Positions 36,205 through 49,080 of a DNA stretch of 64,000 nt are shown piece by piece. The stretch is from Dendrobium chrysotoxum (lineage: Eukaryota > Streptophyta > Magnoliopsida > Asparagales > Orchidaceae). Location of the stretch: positions 72,519,021-72,583,020 of the forward strand of contig CM034300.1 of NCBI GenBank assembly GCA_019925795.1, written 5' to 3'. Made by a program: the position numbers and the translations under genes. Every line of letters starts with the position of its first letter. Positions within the stretch are counted from its first letter, which is position 1. The notes beneath the pieces are model-generated. The model did no database searches. It saw only the letters and a program-made list of their open reading frames with translations, and was not told the origin of the DNA.

Positions 36205-36690
36205 TTGGAATAAGGGTGTCAATATATGACACGACCTGAAAATCCGACCTAAAAATTCTGGGTTCGCTTCTACCCATTTAACAAACGGGTTAGGTTTGGG
36301 TTGATTTTTTTTTGACCTGATTGATATATCAGTCAGGTTCAGGTTAGCTCGCAAACCCGAAAAAAATCCATTTGACCTGAAATTGTGTTCACAACCCGCA
36401 TTCAAGCTTGCATCCAAACTCCCACTGGCGCTCTCCTTCATGACCTCACCCTAGCCCGCTCACCTTCATGACCTCGCCTGCTCGCCCTCGCAACCGCGAC
36501 CTCTTATTCGATACTTGCTACACTCATGGGTTAACAGGATATGTAAGATCATCCCGTATTAGGGGCAGGTTGGGTCTGAATTTTTGACCTGCTTTTCTAA
36601 TATGATCAAGTTTGAGTTGAGTCAATTGAAGGCGGGTCAATTTCGGGTTGAACCCAAACCTGATCTGAAAATCAATTTTGAAACCCCTAG
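36205..36690. mobile_element. hAT-like non-autonomous element
   Basis: Left end 'agggtgtcaatatatgacac' and right end 'aattttgaaacccct' form weak terminal inverted repeats. The interior is rich in 'cgggtt', 'aacccg' and 'gacctg' words, as in the abundant plant elements that start GGGTGTCAA and are read as 'free' hAT derivatives. No target duplication was resolved. Confidence 0.45.
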
Positions 36691-37565
36691 CGTGGAGTCG
36701 TAATTTATCTTTTTTTTCTCTCTCTTTTATTCTTGGCTCCAATGCTTTTCTTGTGTAGCCAACATTACACTCTTACTCAACTCCATGATTAGCATCCCAT
36801 ACTCTTGACTACATAAGTTAAGAAGCTCATTAATTTACTATTAATCTTTATATTTATTATAGGATATCTCGAAGGGATTAAACTACTATGAAAGAGTGTT
36901 CAAAATATAGTACATTATAAAGGGCTCATATATATGAATCTCAAGTGTCTTAAGCTATGGTGCACTATAAAGGGCTCATATAAATATATTTAATTATTTA
37001 TGTGATTTATAAAATTTAATTATATAATTTTCATAGTAATTAAGGATATTATGGCTAATATCTAATTATTAAAATTATATATAAATCAATTAGACATTAA
37101 ATTTAGTGCTTAATCAATTAATTTAGAATTGTATCATAATAATAAATTTTGTGCATATAAAATCAATACAACTAAGCTAAAAAATTAAGTTTAATTAGCT
37201 TTCACATAAATATCATAGATAGTCTTCATTTTAATTGATTTATTGGCCATTTGAAAATTTACAATGCCCAAAATTAACATTCTAAATTCTAAACATGCTA
37301 TAAATCAGATTTCCATTAAAATTTCCAGCATTATTTATGATTAACAAACAACTAAATTAAAATACATGTGATTAAATATTCTCAAAAAAAAAAAAAAAAA
37401 GCCATGATCTTATACAAAAAAAAAAGTGAAGGCAAAGGTGTTGGAGCATGTCTATCATACCAAATGTAAGAAATAAAAATTGATAATTCAAATCTTGAAT
37501 GTATTTTTAAATGAAAAAATTATATGTTTATCAAATTCAAAAATTTACTAAGGATTAGGTTGGAG
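36691..37565. other. AT-rich DNA, no feature
   Basis: Contains a short direct repeat ('cattataaagggctcatata' region and 'cactataaagggctcatata', about 36911 and 36963). No gene. Confidence 0.55.
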
Positions 37566-37990
37566 ACCCATTAGACCGCAAATCTACTACAGATTACTAC
37601 ACATTCTTAGGCAATTCACCCATATCTAATTGGACTATTAAAAAGAAGACCACAATTGCTCGCTCCTCCATTGAAGCAAAATATCGAGCTCTTGCTTCAG
37701 CTGCCTCTGAAATAATTTGGTTGCACCATTTGCTTATTGATTTCAACATTGATAACACGACTCCCACTGCCTTATGTTTTGATTACACTTCAGCTATTGC
37801 CTTAGCTAATAATCTAGTATTTCATGCTCGCACTAAATACATCGAGTTTAATTGTCATTTTATTAGAGATTGTATCAAATCTAAACATCTCATAGTTCAT
37901 CATATCTCCACTCAAGATCAAATTGTAGATAACTATTAGTTTGTGTGGAATCTGATTGTGTTGATCAATAAGATTGCACAGTTGTTGACC
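37566..37990 (+). pseudogene. Copia RNase H remnant
   Basis: Reads TTIARSSIEAKYRALASAAS, EIIWLHHLLIDF, TSAIALANNLVFHARTKYIE, CHFIRDCIKSKHLIVHHIST. This is the Copia RNase H domain (usual form SRSSTEAEYRALA..EIxWL..LL...CDNxSAI.LA.NPVFHxRTKHIE). The usual CDN is FDY here. A stop follows NY at 37939. The RT part upstream is missing. Confidence 0.88.
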
Positions 37991-38059
37991 TTGTTTTCAC
38001 CCAAGACTATCTCCATTGGGCTCAATGGGTAAGACATGACCTGTTGGGCCCAGACCCAT

Positions 38060-38410
38060 GCCCTGAATCAACCTAGTTGACTAGGTCAACCCAGGTAGAC
38101 CCACTTGACCCAAATTCCCTTCTCTTGATTTCAGAACCATTTTAAAGGCTCCTAGGCTCAATTCGCCACCCCCCCCCCCCCCCCCCATGGGTCAGACCAA
38201 CTCTGTTGAGCTTAGACCCAGGCTCTAGGTCTACCTAGTTGACCAGGTCAACCCAGGTTGACCCAATTAGCCTAATTGACCCCAGTTTAGTTCTAACTCA
38301 ATTCCAATCTATCCTTGGCTTGACCCCTCACATATTTGGGGTCTAATTGACTAAGTTGACCAGGTCAACCATTGGCTTGGTCAACCCAAGTCCCCCTTAG
38401 GTCAAAATGA
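38060..38410. repeat. Cluster of TTGACC/GGTCAA words
   Basis: Roughly a dozen 'ttgacc', 'ggtcaa' and 'ttgact' words in both orientations, often as 'gttgaccaggtcaaccca'. TTGAC is the WRKY W-box core. It may instead be only a feature of this LTR family. Confidence 0.55.
38169..38187. repeat. Poly-C tract
   Basis: 19 consecutive C. Confidence 0.95.
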
Positions 38411-39370
38411 CCTATTTAAGTCAATTTAAACCCATTGAATGCCCTTAGTACCTATTGCCTCTCTCATTCAAACCACGGCCAAGGAGGCTCCTCTCCCTCC
38501 TAATCAAGCCTAAATTCAATCTAGACCCTCTATTATGACGCTAAGGGTTTAAATAAAGACTTAGGGTTTCTTTAGAAGGGATCTTGCAATCTATTCTCTC
38601 CAAGTGCCCCTAAGCTTGAGCCTTGGCTTGTTTTAACTCTCCTAACTCTTCCCTACCTTCCCTAAGTCAAATACAGCGCCAAACCCTTGCCGGCGGTGAG
38701 ATCTCCAGCAAACCGAGACCATAAACCTTCCAAGGAGATTCCCGTTGATCTAGAGCTTTTCAGACCATAATTTCTTCTATAAATAGGAGCGCGGACAATC
38801 TACAAGTGCAACAAGCCTAACATCTCCCGAATCCATCATTTGGATTAGGTATAATCTCAAACCCTAGTCTAGAACACCTAGATCTAATTAGCTCAATGCA
38901 TGGTTTTTTTAGAATGCTATTCTTATCCCACATGAATGCTCTTCATGAATATAGTCTTTGTTCAAAATTTCATCCAATTTAATCCATTAGATTGAGAGAA
39001 CGAAGTGAAATATGGGTTTAGGGTATGGTTTACGTAACCCAAATGTTACATAAAATCTGGACTGTCGATCATGTGATTAACGGTCTGGATCTGTTTGTTC
39101 CATGGTATTCGTCCGACCACGGATCCGACCCCGCACATTTTCGCTCCATCCGGCTCGATCTGAGTCGTTGATCCATTTTAGTGGAGGATCAGACGGCGCA
39201 CAGGCTCATCCTATGTGGCTAAGTGGACGCCGCGTCCGTGGCTTCAATTGCCACAATCATGCGATAATGACTGCGCCGCCAGGCAATGATTGCCTACGGA
39301 CCGCAGAACAAATCCCGAGCCACCACATGTTTGATTGCCGCCACCGCTGATTTCATTTTTAATTAATTTT

Positions 39371-42300
39371 AAATCCTTTTTTTTAAACTAGATTTCTTAA
39401 AATAATTATTAAAAATTATTTAAAATAAATAAATATATATTTTTTATATCAAAATTTTTAGAATTTTATTTCCTTTAATTTAAAATTAAAATTATTTTTA
39501 AAATATTATATATATATTAAATTATTTAAATAACCTTTATTTTAACTATTTAATTAGTATTTAAATTAATAATTATAATAAATATTTTATAAAATTATAT
39601 ATTTTATATTAATTCATTTCAAATAATTATATAACTATTTTAAAAATTAAGATAATTCAAATTTTTTTAGTAAAACTATTTTAATTATGTTAAATATTTC
39701 AGAAACTTTTAACTCTTAATTTAATTTAATTTAATAATAATTATTATTTTTAATTATTAATTATTTTAAATTATTTTTTAATACTTTATATTTACATTAA
39801 AATTTAATAATTTGTAACTAATTCATTTTAAATCCAAAAAATATGTATAATACCTTAAATTTTTTAGAAAATTATGTATTTTAATTTAAAATTATTTTTA
39901 GATGCCAAAACTTATTTTTTTTAAATTATGTCTATTATTTAATTATTTTAACTATTTAATTATTATTTAAATAATTAATATATTAAATATTTTTAAATTA
40001 AAATTTATTTTGAAATCATTTTGAAATCCCTATTGGGTGACCAATGGATCTCCCATCTATTTATGTATTTGTTTGCATTGAATTACTTTGAATTACTTTA
40101 CTTTTAAACTTATATATTAATATATATGTGATTTAAATTATTTAAAATTATATATATCATTAAATCCTTTAATTTTGAGGGATCCACTTTATAAAATTTC
40201 AAACATAGGCTATACATGGGGGAAGGATTAGTGGGTATTGGGCTCCAATCATTCACTAATCACATCTTTAATCATGTGTAGTTATTATTTAGGCTTCTTT
40301 TTGCATGTGTAGGATGCACAAGCATGTAGTCTCTTCTAGCTCTAAGGACATTGTGTGCTTTGGTTTGTTGCATTTTCCTTTATGTTACCCCAAGGGTTAG
40401 ACAATAATACTTAATTTAAACTTATTTAACCTAGTGACATCCTTAGGACAATAATTAAGGAATCATCTAACAGACTTAGAAAAATTTTAGAAGCTAGGAT
40501 ACACCTCTGAATGACTTAAAACTTGAAAGACTTAAACATAGTGACATCCTAAATCCCCTGGAATTTTCCAAAAAATTTTAGGATCCTTTAAACCACTTAA
40601 TTAATAAACCATAATTCACCATTTAATTAAGACACGATAAATTTGGAAAATTCTAATAAATTCAAACTAAATCCAAAAAATTACCCATAATATATCAAAC
40701 TCTTTAGAATTCAACCCTTAATCTCAAAAAATTAAAAGCCCCTTTATTGGACTTCAATTTGAACATTAATTTAATTTTGATTAAAAATTATCCATTTAAT
40801 TAGATTAAATAATTAAAATTCTTAAAAACTCCAAAATTTCTCCAAACACTTAGAAACTCTTTCTTGGGTCATTCCTGACCTTTGGAGGTGATTCCAAGAG
40901 GTTTGGAGCTGATTTGAATTAAAATCCCTAAAAAATCCTTAATTAAATAATTTTAATAATTCATTAATTGCCTGAACTTTGAAAAATCATAACTTGGCGT
41001 AGAAAAGTTCAAATCCAGCAAACCAAAAGTCTAATTACTCCTTATAAGGTCTAATATTTTAATAAAATGTTGGAACCCCTAAACATAGCCTTTTTCTAAA
41101 AGTAACTTTTTGGACCCCCTTAACTTAGCATGTAGGGTGACCCCAGACCTTCTAAAACCCACTAATCCAACATAAATTTTAAAAAACACTTCCCTAGGCA
41201 TTAAAATCAACCCACCAAGTAAATTATTTATAATTGAACCCAAAATATTAATACTTGAACTTTAATCAATATTCTCCCTTTTGACCTTCAACAAATTGGA
41301 TCACAAGCAACTTTAACTAAATCACCCTATATAAGATATATCCAAATTGCACAACCTCTTACACACATATAAAATTATTTGCTAGGACAATCAACTTTAG
41401 ACCTAGGCTAGGCCGGTGTTTACTTTACTGTTGTGTGTTGAATTTTTTTAGATTTTATTATATGATGTGATTGAATATTGATTGATATGCTTGTTTACTT
41501 TTACTGTACTTTGTGAATTGATGTAATGGGCGATAGGTTACTCATAGGTTAGAAATGATTTTTGACACAAACAATATTTTTTACATGTGGCTATGCTAAT
41601 ACAGCGCTAATAAATGGGGGCTAAAATTCATAAATAAATCATATAAATACTTGCTACAGGTGCGTCAGCCGCTTAGCCCCCCAAAAGGAATGAGGGCTAA
41701 AGATAAGTAAATCATATATATAACTGTTATAGGTGCTTCAGCCGCTTAGCCCTCAAATAAATAAGAGTATGGCCAAGCATGGTTGGTTTGAGTATTTTAA
41801 ATCTTATATATAACTACTTGAGATTGATTTAATATTTAATTATTTAAGATAACCCTGTAGGAGAGTCTAGATTTGATTCATATTAATTTAATTTGTTAAT
41901 TATTAAGAGTTATGAAAGTGTATATTTCAGTTGAGATACACAGATCCAAAGGTTGAATTCCAAAGTGGAAAGGATACCCCTTAGAGGGATAGTCTTTTTC
42001 CATTTTGAAGTCTAAATTTGGATCATTTTACTACCCAAAGTGGAAAGAATAACCTCCTTTTTAGGGGAAGAGTTTTTTTTTCCATTTGGGTATCTAGCTA
42101 TGACAAATCCAAGAAGCCCGAAGAGGAGGAGAATGAGGAGTTGAAGATAAAGAGTATCCCACTCAAAGTCACTTGCGTCTGTTCTAGGATTAGATACCGG
42201 GTTATGGTTAGTGGTACCCGGCCACTTTTAATTCTTGCAGACCCTGGGTTATAATAAAAGGCAGTTGACCTATGGATATTTATTTGATTAATTTGATTAT

Positions 42301-42722
42301 TTAATATATTTAATTTAAATTAATTGTGATTAAATTTTTTCTGCTTTCCTTAGTTTTTTTGTGATTGCATGTCGTTCTTTTTTATTTAGCTTGGATTCGG
42401 CCAGAGGCTCGTAAGGGTACGCCCAAAATTTTTCTACTCAAACTTAATTTAAAATTTTAAGATAACATAAAAACTCTAATAATCTAAGAAGTAAGCCTGG
42501 GACCATTTGGAGTTTGCATAGCATATTTATTACATTATTCTTTCCATATGTTAGACACATCCTCACCTGCGGGTTCTAGCAAACCACTTGGCCTATGAGG
42601 GTGCAGATCTGTTAAGGGGAGTCTGTGCACTTTAGAACAAAATTTATTTTTAATCCTTTTTAAAATTACTTCATATACATTTTAAGTATTTAATCAAGTC
42701 GATCAACATGCATTGTATTATA
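39371..42722. other. Non-coding, AT-rich retroelement-like DNA
   Basis: 39371-40030 is extremely AT-rich with no ORF. At 41620-41750 a ~90-bp unit is tandemly duplicated, both copies containing 'cagccgcttagccc'. At 41950-42090 a shorter 'aaagtggaaag...tttttccattt' unit also occurs twice. 42100-42250 has a 78-codon ORF without any known motif. No host gene is supported. Confidence 0.5.
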
Positions 42723-43739
42723 AATCAATTTAAAAGTGAGTCTAAAACTTTAATTGAATTCATTTTAGCATTTTTTTATCCAATATAAGTTAAGGGACCA
42801 GTTAGCACAATCTCTAGAGGTCGGTCTCAATTCTAAAAAATTTTAAACGTCCCTACCATTCTTTCATAAAATGACCAGATTTATAGTTTTAAATCGACTA
42901 GGTGGTTAGTTGGCTCCCCAATTTAGGCCAGAATAAGTCCAGGTTTTGCACTATATTAGTTAGGACACGGGTGTTATTATTACGTGTAGAATATTAAACC
43001 CACTTTAGATTTAGGGTTCAAGGCTACTACTATCAGTGTCTCGTAGTATGCCTCATTGGGGCGTAAGTCCTCTATCCTTCAGAGACTATGAATCCCGCTT
43101 ATCCACGTCACATGGATAACGCCACCTCCATTCTTCTCTCTTGTATGCTCAGAGTGCAGGTTGACTTTTTTCTCTAATTTCTTTTCATTACCTTGGTCCT
43201 TCTGGGTGATGATGTGAGCCTTGTATGTTGATTAAGCTAAGTTGAACCTTTTCTTCCCTTTGAGTAGGAATTTTTTAGTCTTCTCCCTATATGCCAATCC
43301 TATCTGAGAGAATGATATAGGATCCTTAATCGAGAGTCTTCTTAGGCTTCGACTTAAGATGTAATTAACCACGGGGGCTTACACATTTAGGAAGCTGAAG
43401 CCCACATCAAATAAACTTCACTTGAGCTGATGTATCGGGTGGAAAATCCCGTGACTCTGATCAGGTCATGCATATTATTACCCATCAAGGTGCGTAGGTG
43501 AGAGCCGTTATCCTCAATGGTTAATCATATGTATGATCTAATCTGCCCTCCAATTGGCCCGCTTGTGACGAGCGCAAATGTTTGCGATCGTTTTGTCCTA
43601 AAGAATAGTATGGTCGTACCCTTTGCATCTCTGTTCCCCCAGAGCGATGTCCTTTCGGAGGTCCACAACAATTACCTCAAACCTCAAGTCAATTTCTCGT
43701 GCTCGTTTGGGGGGGAGGGGGTGCGGGTGGTTCTCCCCC
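42723..43739. repeat. Dispersed repeat family 2, copy 2
   Basis: Closely matches 7752-8760 from 'aatttaaaagtgagt' to the G-run 'gggggggaggggg'. There the assembly breaks into Ns. Confidence 0.8.
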
Positions 43740-44239
43740 NNNNNNNNNNNNNNNNNNNNNNNNNNNNNNNNNNNNNNNNNNNNNNNNNNNNNNNNNNNNN
43801 NNNNNNNNNNNNNNNNNNNNNNNNNNNNNNNNNNNNNNNNNNNNNNNNNNNNNNNNNNNNNNNNNNNNNNNNNNNNNNNNNNNNNNNNNNNNNNNNNNNN
43901 NNNNNNNNNNNNNNNNNNNNNNNNNNNNNNNNNNNNNNNNNNNNNNNNNNNNNNNNNNNNNNNNNNNNNNNNNNNNNNNNNNNNNNNNNNNNNNNNNNNN
44001 NNNNNNNNNNNNNNNNNNNNNNNNNNNNNNNNNNNNNNNNNNNNNNNNNNNNNNNNNNNNNNNNNNNNNNNNNNNNNNNNNNNNNNNNNNNNNNNNNNNN
44101 NNNNNNNNNNNNNNNNNNNNNNNNNNNNNNNNNNNNNNNNNNNNNNNNNNNNNNNNNNNNNNNNNNNNNNNNNNNNNNNNNNNNNNNNNNNNNNNNNNNN
44201 NNNNNNNNNNNNNNNNNNNNNNNNNNNNNNNNNNNNNNN
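43740..44239. other. Assembly gap (500 N)
   Basis: Exactly 500 unknown bases, a placeholder length. The long ORFs that span it are artefacts. Confidence 0.99.
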
Positions 44240-45693
44240 TATTATATGTATTGTAGCTATTATGGATGGTAACAAAATAAAAAAAAGTATCGTATTCTCC
44301 TAAAAGAAGTATTAAACTTCTGAAAGACTGAGTTGTCACGGAGGAGAAAGAGAAACTGGACTAAAATTCAAAAATTAAAGTACTTATAGAAAGATTTTTT
44401 TTAATGCTAAAATATTTTCTTGTTATAAATTGAGAAAAAACTTTTTTTTTAATATTTGATAGCATCTAGTCATTATAAGATAAAAATTAATGTAAGTAAA
44501 AATTTCTTATAATTTTAACAATGATTTTTAAAATATGTATTAACTAAGACTTTTTTTTTTTGATAGTTTTCTTACTAAAAGTAATTTTTTAATAAAAAAA
44601 TTCTTAAAAATTATGAAAGATTAATAATCAAAAGCTATCCCATACAAGCTTAAATTAGATTTCATCTAGCTATTATTTATAATATTTTGAATAAAAATTT
44701 ATTAAGAGTAATATATTTCAAAAATTTTAAAAAAAAATTCATAAATTTACAAGGCACTTCTAATTTTAAAAGTCAGCCATTAATATAGTCAGTAAGAAAA
44801 TTATAAAACCCCAACATCATATAAAAAAATTTAAGAATTGTTTTATAAAATGTTATGACTTATATTACATTCCAATAATTAGAACTATTGAATTCAAATG
44901 TGTTCATAGATAATTGCTCAAGCTTACTCAACTATGAGATTTGTAGTAGAACTTGGAAGAGAAAGAAAGAGGCAAAAAATTTTAAATAAAGAAATGAGCT
45001 CCAAAAGAGAGAAGCTCTAGAAATTTTATTGATAAAAAACTATTGGAATAATATAATCTACCAGCCCTCTAAAATGACCATATGATCATGAATTTATGGG
45101 ATTTAAGCACAATAGAGAAAGCTATTTAAAGAATAATATATGGCCGACTTATGGTGTGACTGATTTGTTGAGTGAAGTTGTCACATTACTCCAAAGATAT
45201 CTCGAAGTATTTTTTATGAGAGAATTGTTCATTAGAGGTTAGGATTGGTTCAATTTCACTTAAATAGGACTCTTGAGATATTTAAATGTATATATTTAGT
45301 TCCTTTATTTTCTTTGTATTTCTTTGAAGGCAACTTGCAAAACAAACAAGAGAATGAATATAAAAAAAAAGTATATTCTCTAAGTGAATTTACAATGAAA
45401 TGATAAAATAATCATTATGACTCGATATTTGTTGATTTTAGTGAAGAAAAAAGTTCTATAAATACTCATTTGGCTTCTTTTCAAAGTTCTCAATGTTAAT
45501 CTCTCCATAGCCTTGTTATTTTTAAGCTATGGATCGTATTCCAAATTTTATGTAAGAGATCTTACCATGTTGTTGATACGAATGAATAAGATAGGGAGGG
45601 TAGGAGAGATCTTGAGACTTCTTGTAACAATTTTAATTTTGGATAATATGAATTTCTATATATTTTTTTAGAAAGTTGCATGGGTCATGGAGC
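44240..45693. other. AT-rich DNA, no feature
   Basis: Many poly-T/A runs and short ORFs only. No domain or repeat boundary is recognised. Confidence 0.55.
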
Positions 45694-47500
45694 TGTTATA
45701 ACTCAAAATTTTGAAAAATATATTTTTAATTACAACAGTCGAAAAATTTTCGGGAGGTATTATATGTCCAAATTATAAATCATCTTCACCATAACATATT
45801 AATTATTGTGTTTTAATTTCACCAATTTTTTCATAATTTTCGGACACTTTTGAAATTCTTTTAGAAATTAGCACATATCGGTACAAGTGGGGATTTTGGG
45901 ACCGTCAGATATCCATTTTGTAAATCGATTTCATCATAATTTTTTAAATAAAATGAGTTATTGTATGTATATTTTTTTAAATTTTTTTGAATCCCTAAAA
46001 GAATTTCTATGAATTTTATACTAAAAATAGATTATAATATTATTATTTTATTAAAAAAATCTAAAAGCACTTCATAAGCTAACTTTTTATATGTTATAGG
46101 GATTGAGATTATAAATATTTTGAGTATATTCTGGAAATTTGTTGTTAGATAATTTTGAAAAAATAACTATTTTTGATAATTAAAAATTTTATTTTAACAT
46201 CTAAAAATAGTGCCTCAGTTTAATTAAAACTTCAGAATAATATTTTACACAATATCTGATAATTTGATTATATGTTTTGAAATTATGAATTTTTTACTCA
46301 GTAGTATTTTTATTGTCTACTATTAGGATATTTTAGCCATTTTTTAATTCAGTCAAATTATGTTTTAATTAATGAAATATATTGAAAAATATGAAAGAAA
46401 TGTGATGTGATGCCAACGCTAGTGCCGGCACCAACGAATGCCAATGTGAGATTTTGATATTGAAGATATATAAAAATTTAAACTTAAGAGCTATTGCGAT
46501 AATCATTATAAAGTGTTTGTTTATAATTTAGTTAATTTCAATATTTATTTAATTATATTCAATTTCATTTCAGTATATGATTCAGTTTAGTTTTCAGTTC
46601 TTTTGAGTTTAGTTATTGATTTCTATTTTAGACTACGATGGCCTACTGAGCTGTGTTAACTCATTCCCGCTTTTGCTTTTATTTTCAGGCCCGAGGAAGG
46701 GTAAGGAGAGAGCTGAGTAGTTTGGATAGCAGGCTCCAATTATGTTTTAGATATATTTTGATTAGTTTTAATTTTTACAAGTTTGGCTTCTATTTTGTTA
46801 TTTTTAATATTGTCAAGTGCTTGATTTATACTTGTACTGGATGGTGGGCCAACAGGTTTTCCTTTAAATATTGTGATTTGGTATTATCCTCTACTGATTC
46901 ATGTGATTCACTAATTTTGAGTTATAAGAAGTTAATCATTGTGCCAACGGGCAAGAGTGACGACTCTGTTTATTGAACCGATAGTTACTGAAAAATATCA
47001 TATAAGTCAGAACTCTTTACTTGTTTAGTATGATAGCTTGGATATGATTTACTGTGTTGTTTCACTGCTACTCATACATTGTTACTGATTTATTTTGTTG
47101 TTACTGCCAATCGATTACTATTGTACTAATTTACTGTTACTAAGCATATGATTCCTATTACCTACTAATTGCACTAATACTGATATAATTGCACACCATG
47201 TGTACACTCCTATACAAGAATTGGATAGTAGAATATTGTATTGTTATGAATTTTGACATCTTTCTTGAGTACTTTTGCTTAACTAGTTTAATGAATTCTT
47301 TATTTGGATAGTAATGCTACAATATATGAGTTATAAAAATATTTGTGTACTGCCTTACTGCTTTGACTTTCGCATTGTATTGTTTTATTGGATTTATAGT
47401 ACCGTATGAGTTTTACTGTCTTTGCACAGATTCATGATTATATTAATTGCTACAGTTATGAATGGACTAATTTCATACATATTATTATTTTTTTTTCATG
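45694..47500 (+). mobile_element. Gypsy-type LTR
   Basis: Starts TGTTATAACTC. It contains 'gcctactgagctgtgttaac' (about 46640), 'gcttttattttcaggcccgagg' style sequence and 'tggtgggccaac', then AT-rich 'ttactgtt/actgatt' sequence. Each of these has a reverse-complement counterpart in the LTR at 56815-58986. The 3' edge is not resolved. The 107-codon ORF at 46653 is LTR sequence. Confidence 0.6.
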
Positions 47501-48629
47501 CATTGAGTTCAGTTGTACACTTATAAAATTGTTGACTAACTATAAAGAAAGCTCTTATCAACTTTCAATCAGAGTTCAATGCTGAGAAGCTGAAAACAGC
47601 TGAAAGATTACTGAAATTCAACTTTTTGGTGAATAAATAATTTGCATGAGAGATTTGCCAAATTAGCTAGCCGTCTTAAAGCCATTTTTACTAAAGCCAC
47701 CAATGAGCTTACGAAGTTAAAGGGTGAGATATTTATATTTTGAAGTATAAATTGATAGATGGATGAATTTACTGGAGGTGTCAAGTCGGCTCATGAGTTA
47801 ACGAGTTGATTTGGAGTTGGCTCAAATTTGACTTATAGCTCATCAAGCTCAAGCTCAACTCATGTGTCATCTATCTAGTCAGCCCTAACCAATTCTTGGC
47901 CAATGAAACTGTATTCCAGAGCTCATGTTCTCACTTAAAACCATGACCAACTACTGTCTTAGAAAAAAAAAAATTTGTAAAGAAGTCTTCTCCCTTGCTT
48001 CTTTTCTCCTTCCTCTAAAGCAAGGCCTGCAGCCCATTCTCTTGTGTCATTTAAAATGCTTAGACAATTCAAAAAGCAAAAAGAGAACAAGATAAAGCTG
48101 CAAGATGAATGCAGCCAAAGCGCAGGGCAAAAATATCAACATTAACGGTCCTTTTGTGACAATTTCTGACAATTTTATTTTACCAAACTATAGTGAAATT
48201 TTTCTTTTGTTACAATTATTTTATTATTTTTCTAAAATTTTAATAGTGAGAACAATTTTTTTATATTATTATCTGTAGAATATGATAAATTTAAATAACT
48301 ATTATGACGTTTATTAGTGGAAAAATATATAATATTATTTTTTGTTATTTTTTATTTCAAAATAAAATCTTTTTTTTTTTGTTGAGGAGGCTATGAAAAG
48401 ATTTGTTGAGTTTGAAATTAAAATAATTGTCTAATTGCATCCAACCAAATAATAAATTTAGCAAAATTCATCATTTTAAAAATATGATTTCTATGTTAAA
48501 AGCACCAAATGAGCCCTATAGAGTATTGAATGAATGGGTTTGTGGTTTATAAATATGATTTAATGAAGCATAAAATTTAGAGAAAAATAATGAAATAGTT
48601 GAAGTTATATCATTGTTTAAAGCTTAAAC
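47501..48629. other. No gene; short hAT-like fragment near 47775-47885
   Basis: 'aggtgtcaagtcggctcatg' followed by 'agctcatcaagctcaagctc' resembles one end of the GAGCTC-rich MITE family at 48633-49080. The rest is unassigned. Confidence 0.4.
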
Positions 48630-48632
48630 CTA

Positions 48633-49080
48633 AGGGTGTGAGTGAGTCAAGCCGAATCATTAGCTAGCTTGAGCTCGGCATGATAACTAGCTCGTACTAG
48701 CTCGTGAGCCGAGCACAATGAACTAACAAGTCAAACTTAAGCCAGCACCACCTCGATTCGTTAGCTCACCAGCCAACTCATTTAAAAATATTAATATGAA
48801 ATACACTTAAAATATATTAGAATTCAAAAATTAAAGTATAAAACTATTAAAAATATTTAAAAAGTATATCTCACATTCTTCTATCAAGTGATTCTTTCAT
48901 TTTTTTTTTATAATGTTATCATAATAACTATTTGAACTAAAATCATTTTCTCTCTTTCATTATAAATAAGTTGGATCAAAATTGTAGAATTAGCTCTAGC
49001 TCGAGCTTGAACTTGTTTAATTAATCAAGCTCAAGCTAAGAGTAATTGAGCTCAACTCAACTCATTTACACATGTAGTTA
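48633..49080. mobile_element. hAT-like MITE rich in GAGCTC/AGCTCG words
   Basis: Left end 'agggtgtgagtgagtcaagc' and right end, reverse-complemented, 'atgtgtaaatgagttgagtt' are weak terminal repeats. Both flanks have 'gagctcg', 'agctagc' and 'gctcaagct' words pointing inward. This is the style of a common plant non-autonomous hAT family (GGGxTGTxAACGAG...). No coding region. Confidence 0.55.

Larger units (their letters stand above)
37991..39370 (+). mobile_element. LTR-like non-coding region with promoter box
   Basis: CT-rich plus 'ggtcaaccca' / 'ggttgacc' words, a 19-base C run (38169-38187), TATAAATA at 38778-38785 and a GC-richer block 39100-39350 carrying a meaningless 82-codon ORF. The layout resembles the long LTR of a Gypsy element. 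No coding domain or LTR edge was found. Confidence 0.4.

Noticed and set aside
39102..39350. 82-codon ORF in a GC-richer patch
   Set aside because: No recognisable domain and within LTR-like non-coding sequence.
43517..44339. Five long ORFs of 185-251 codons
   Set aside because: They run through the 500-N assembly gap.
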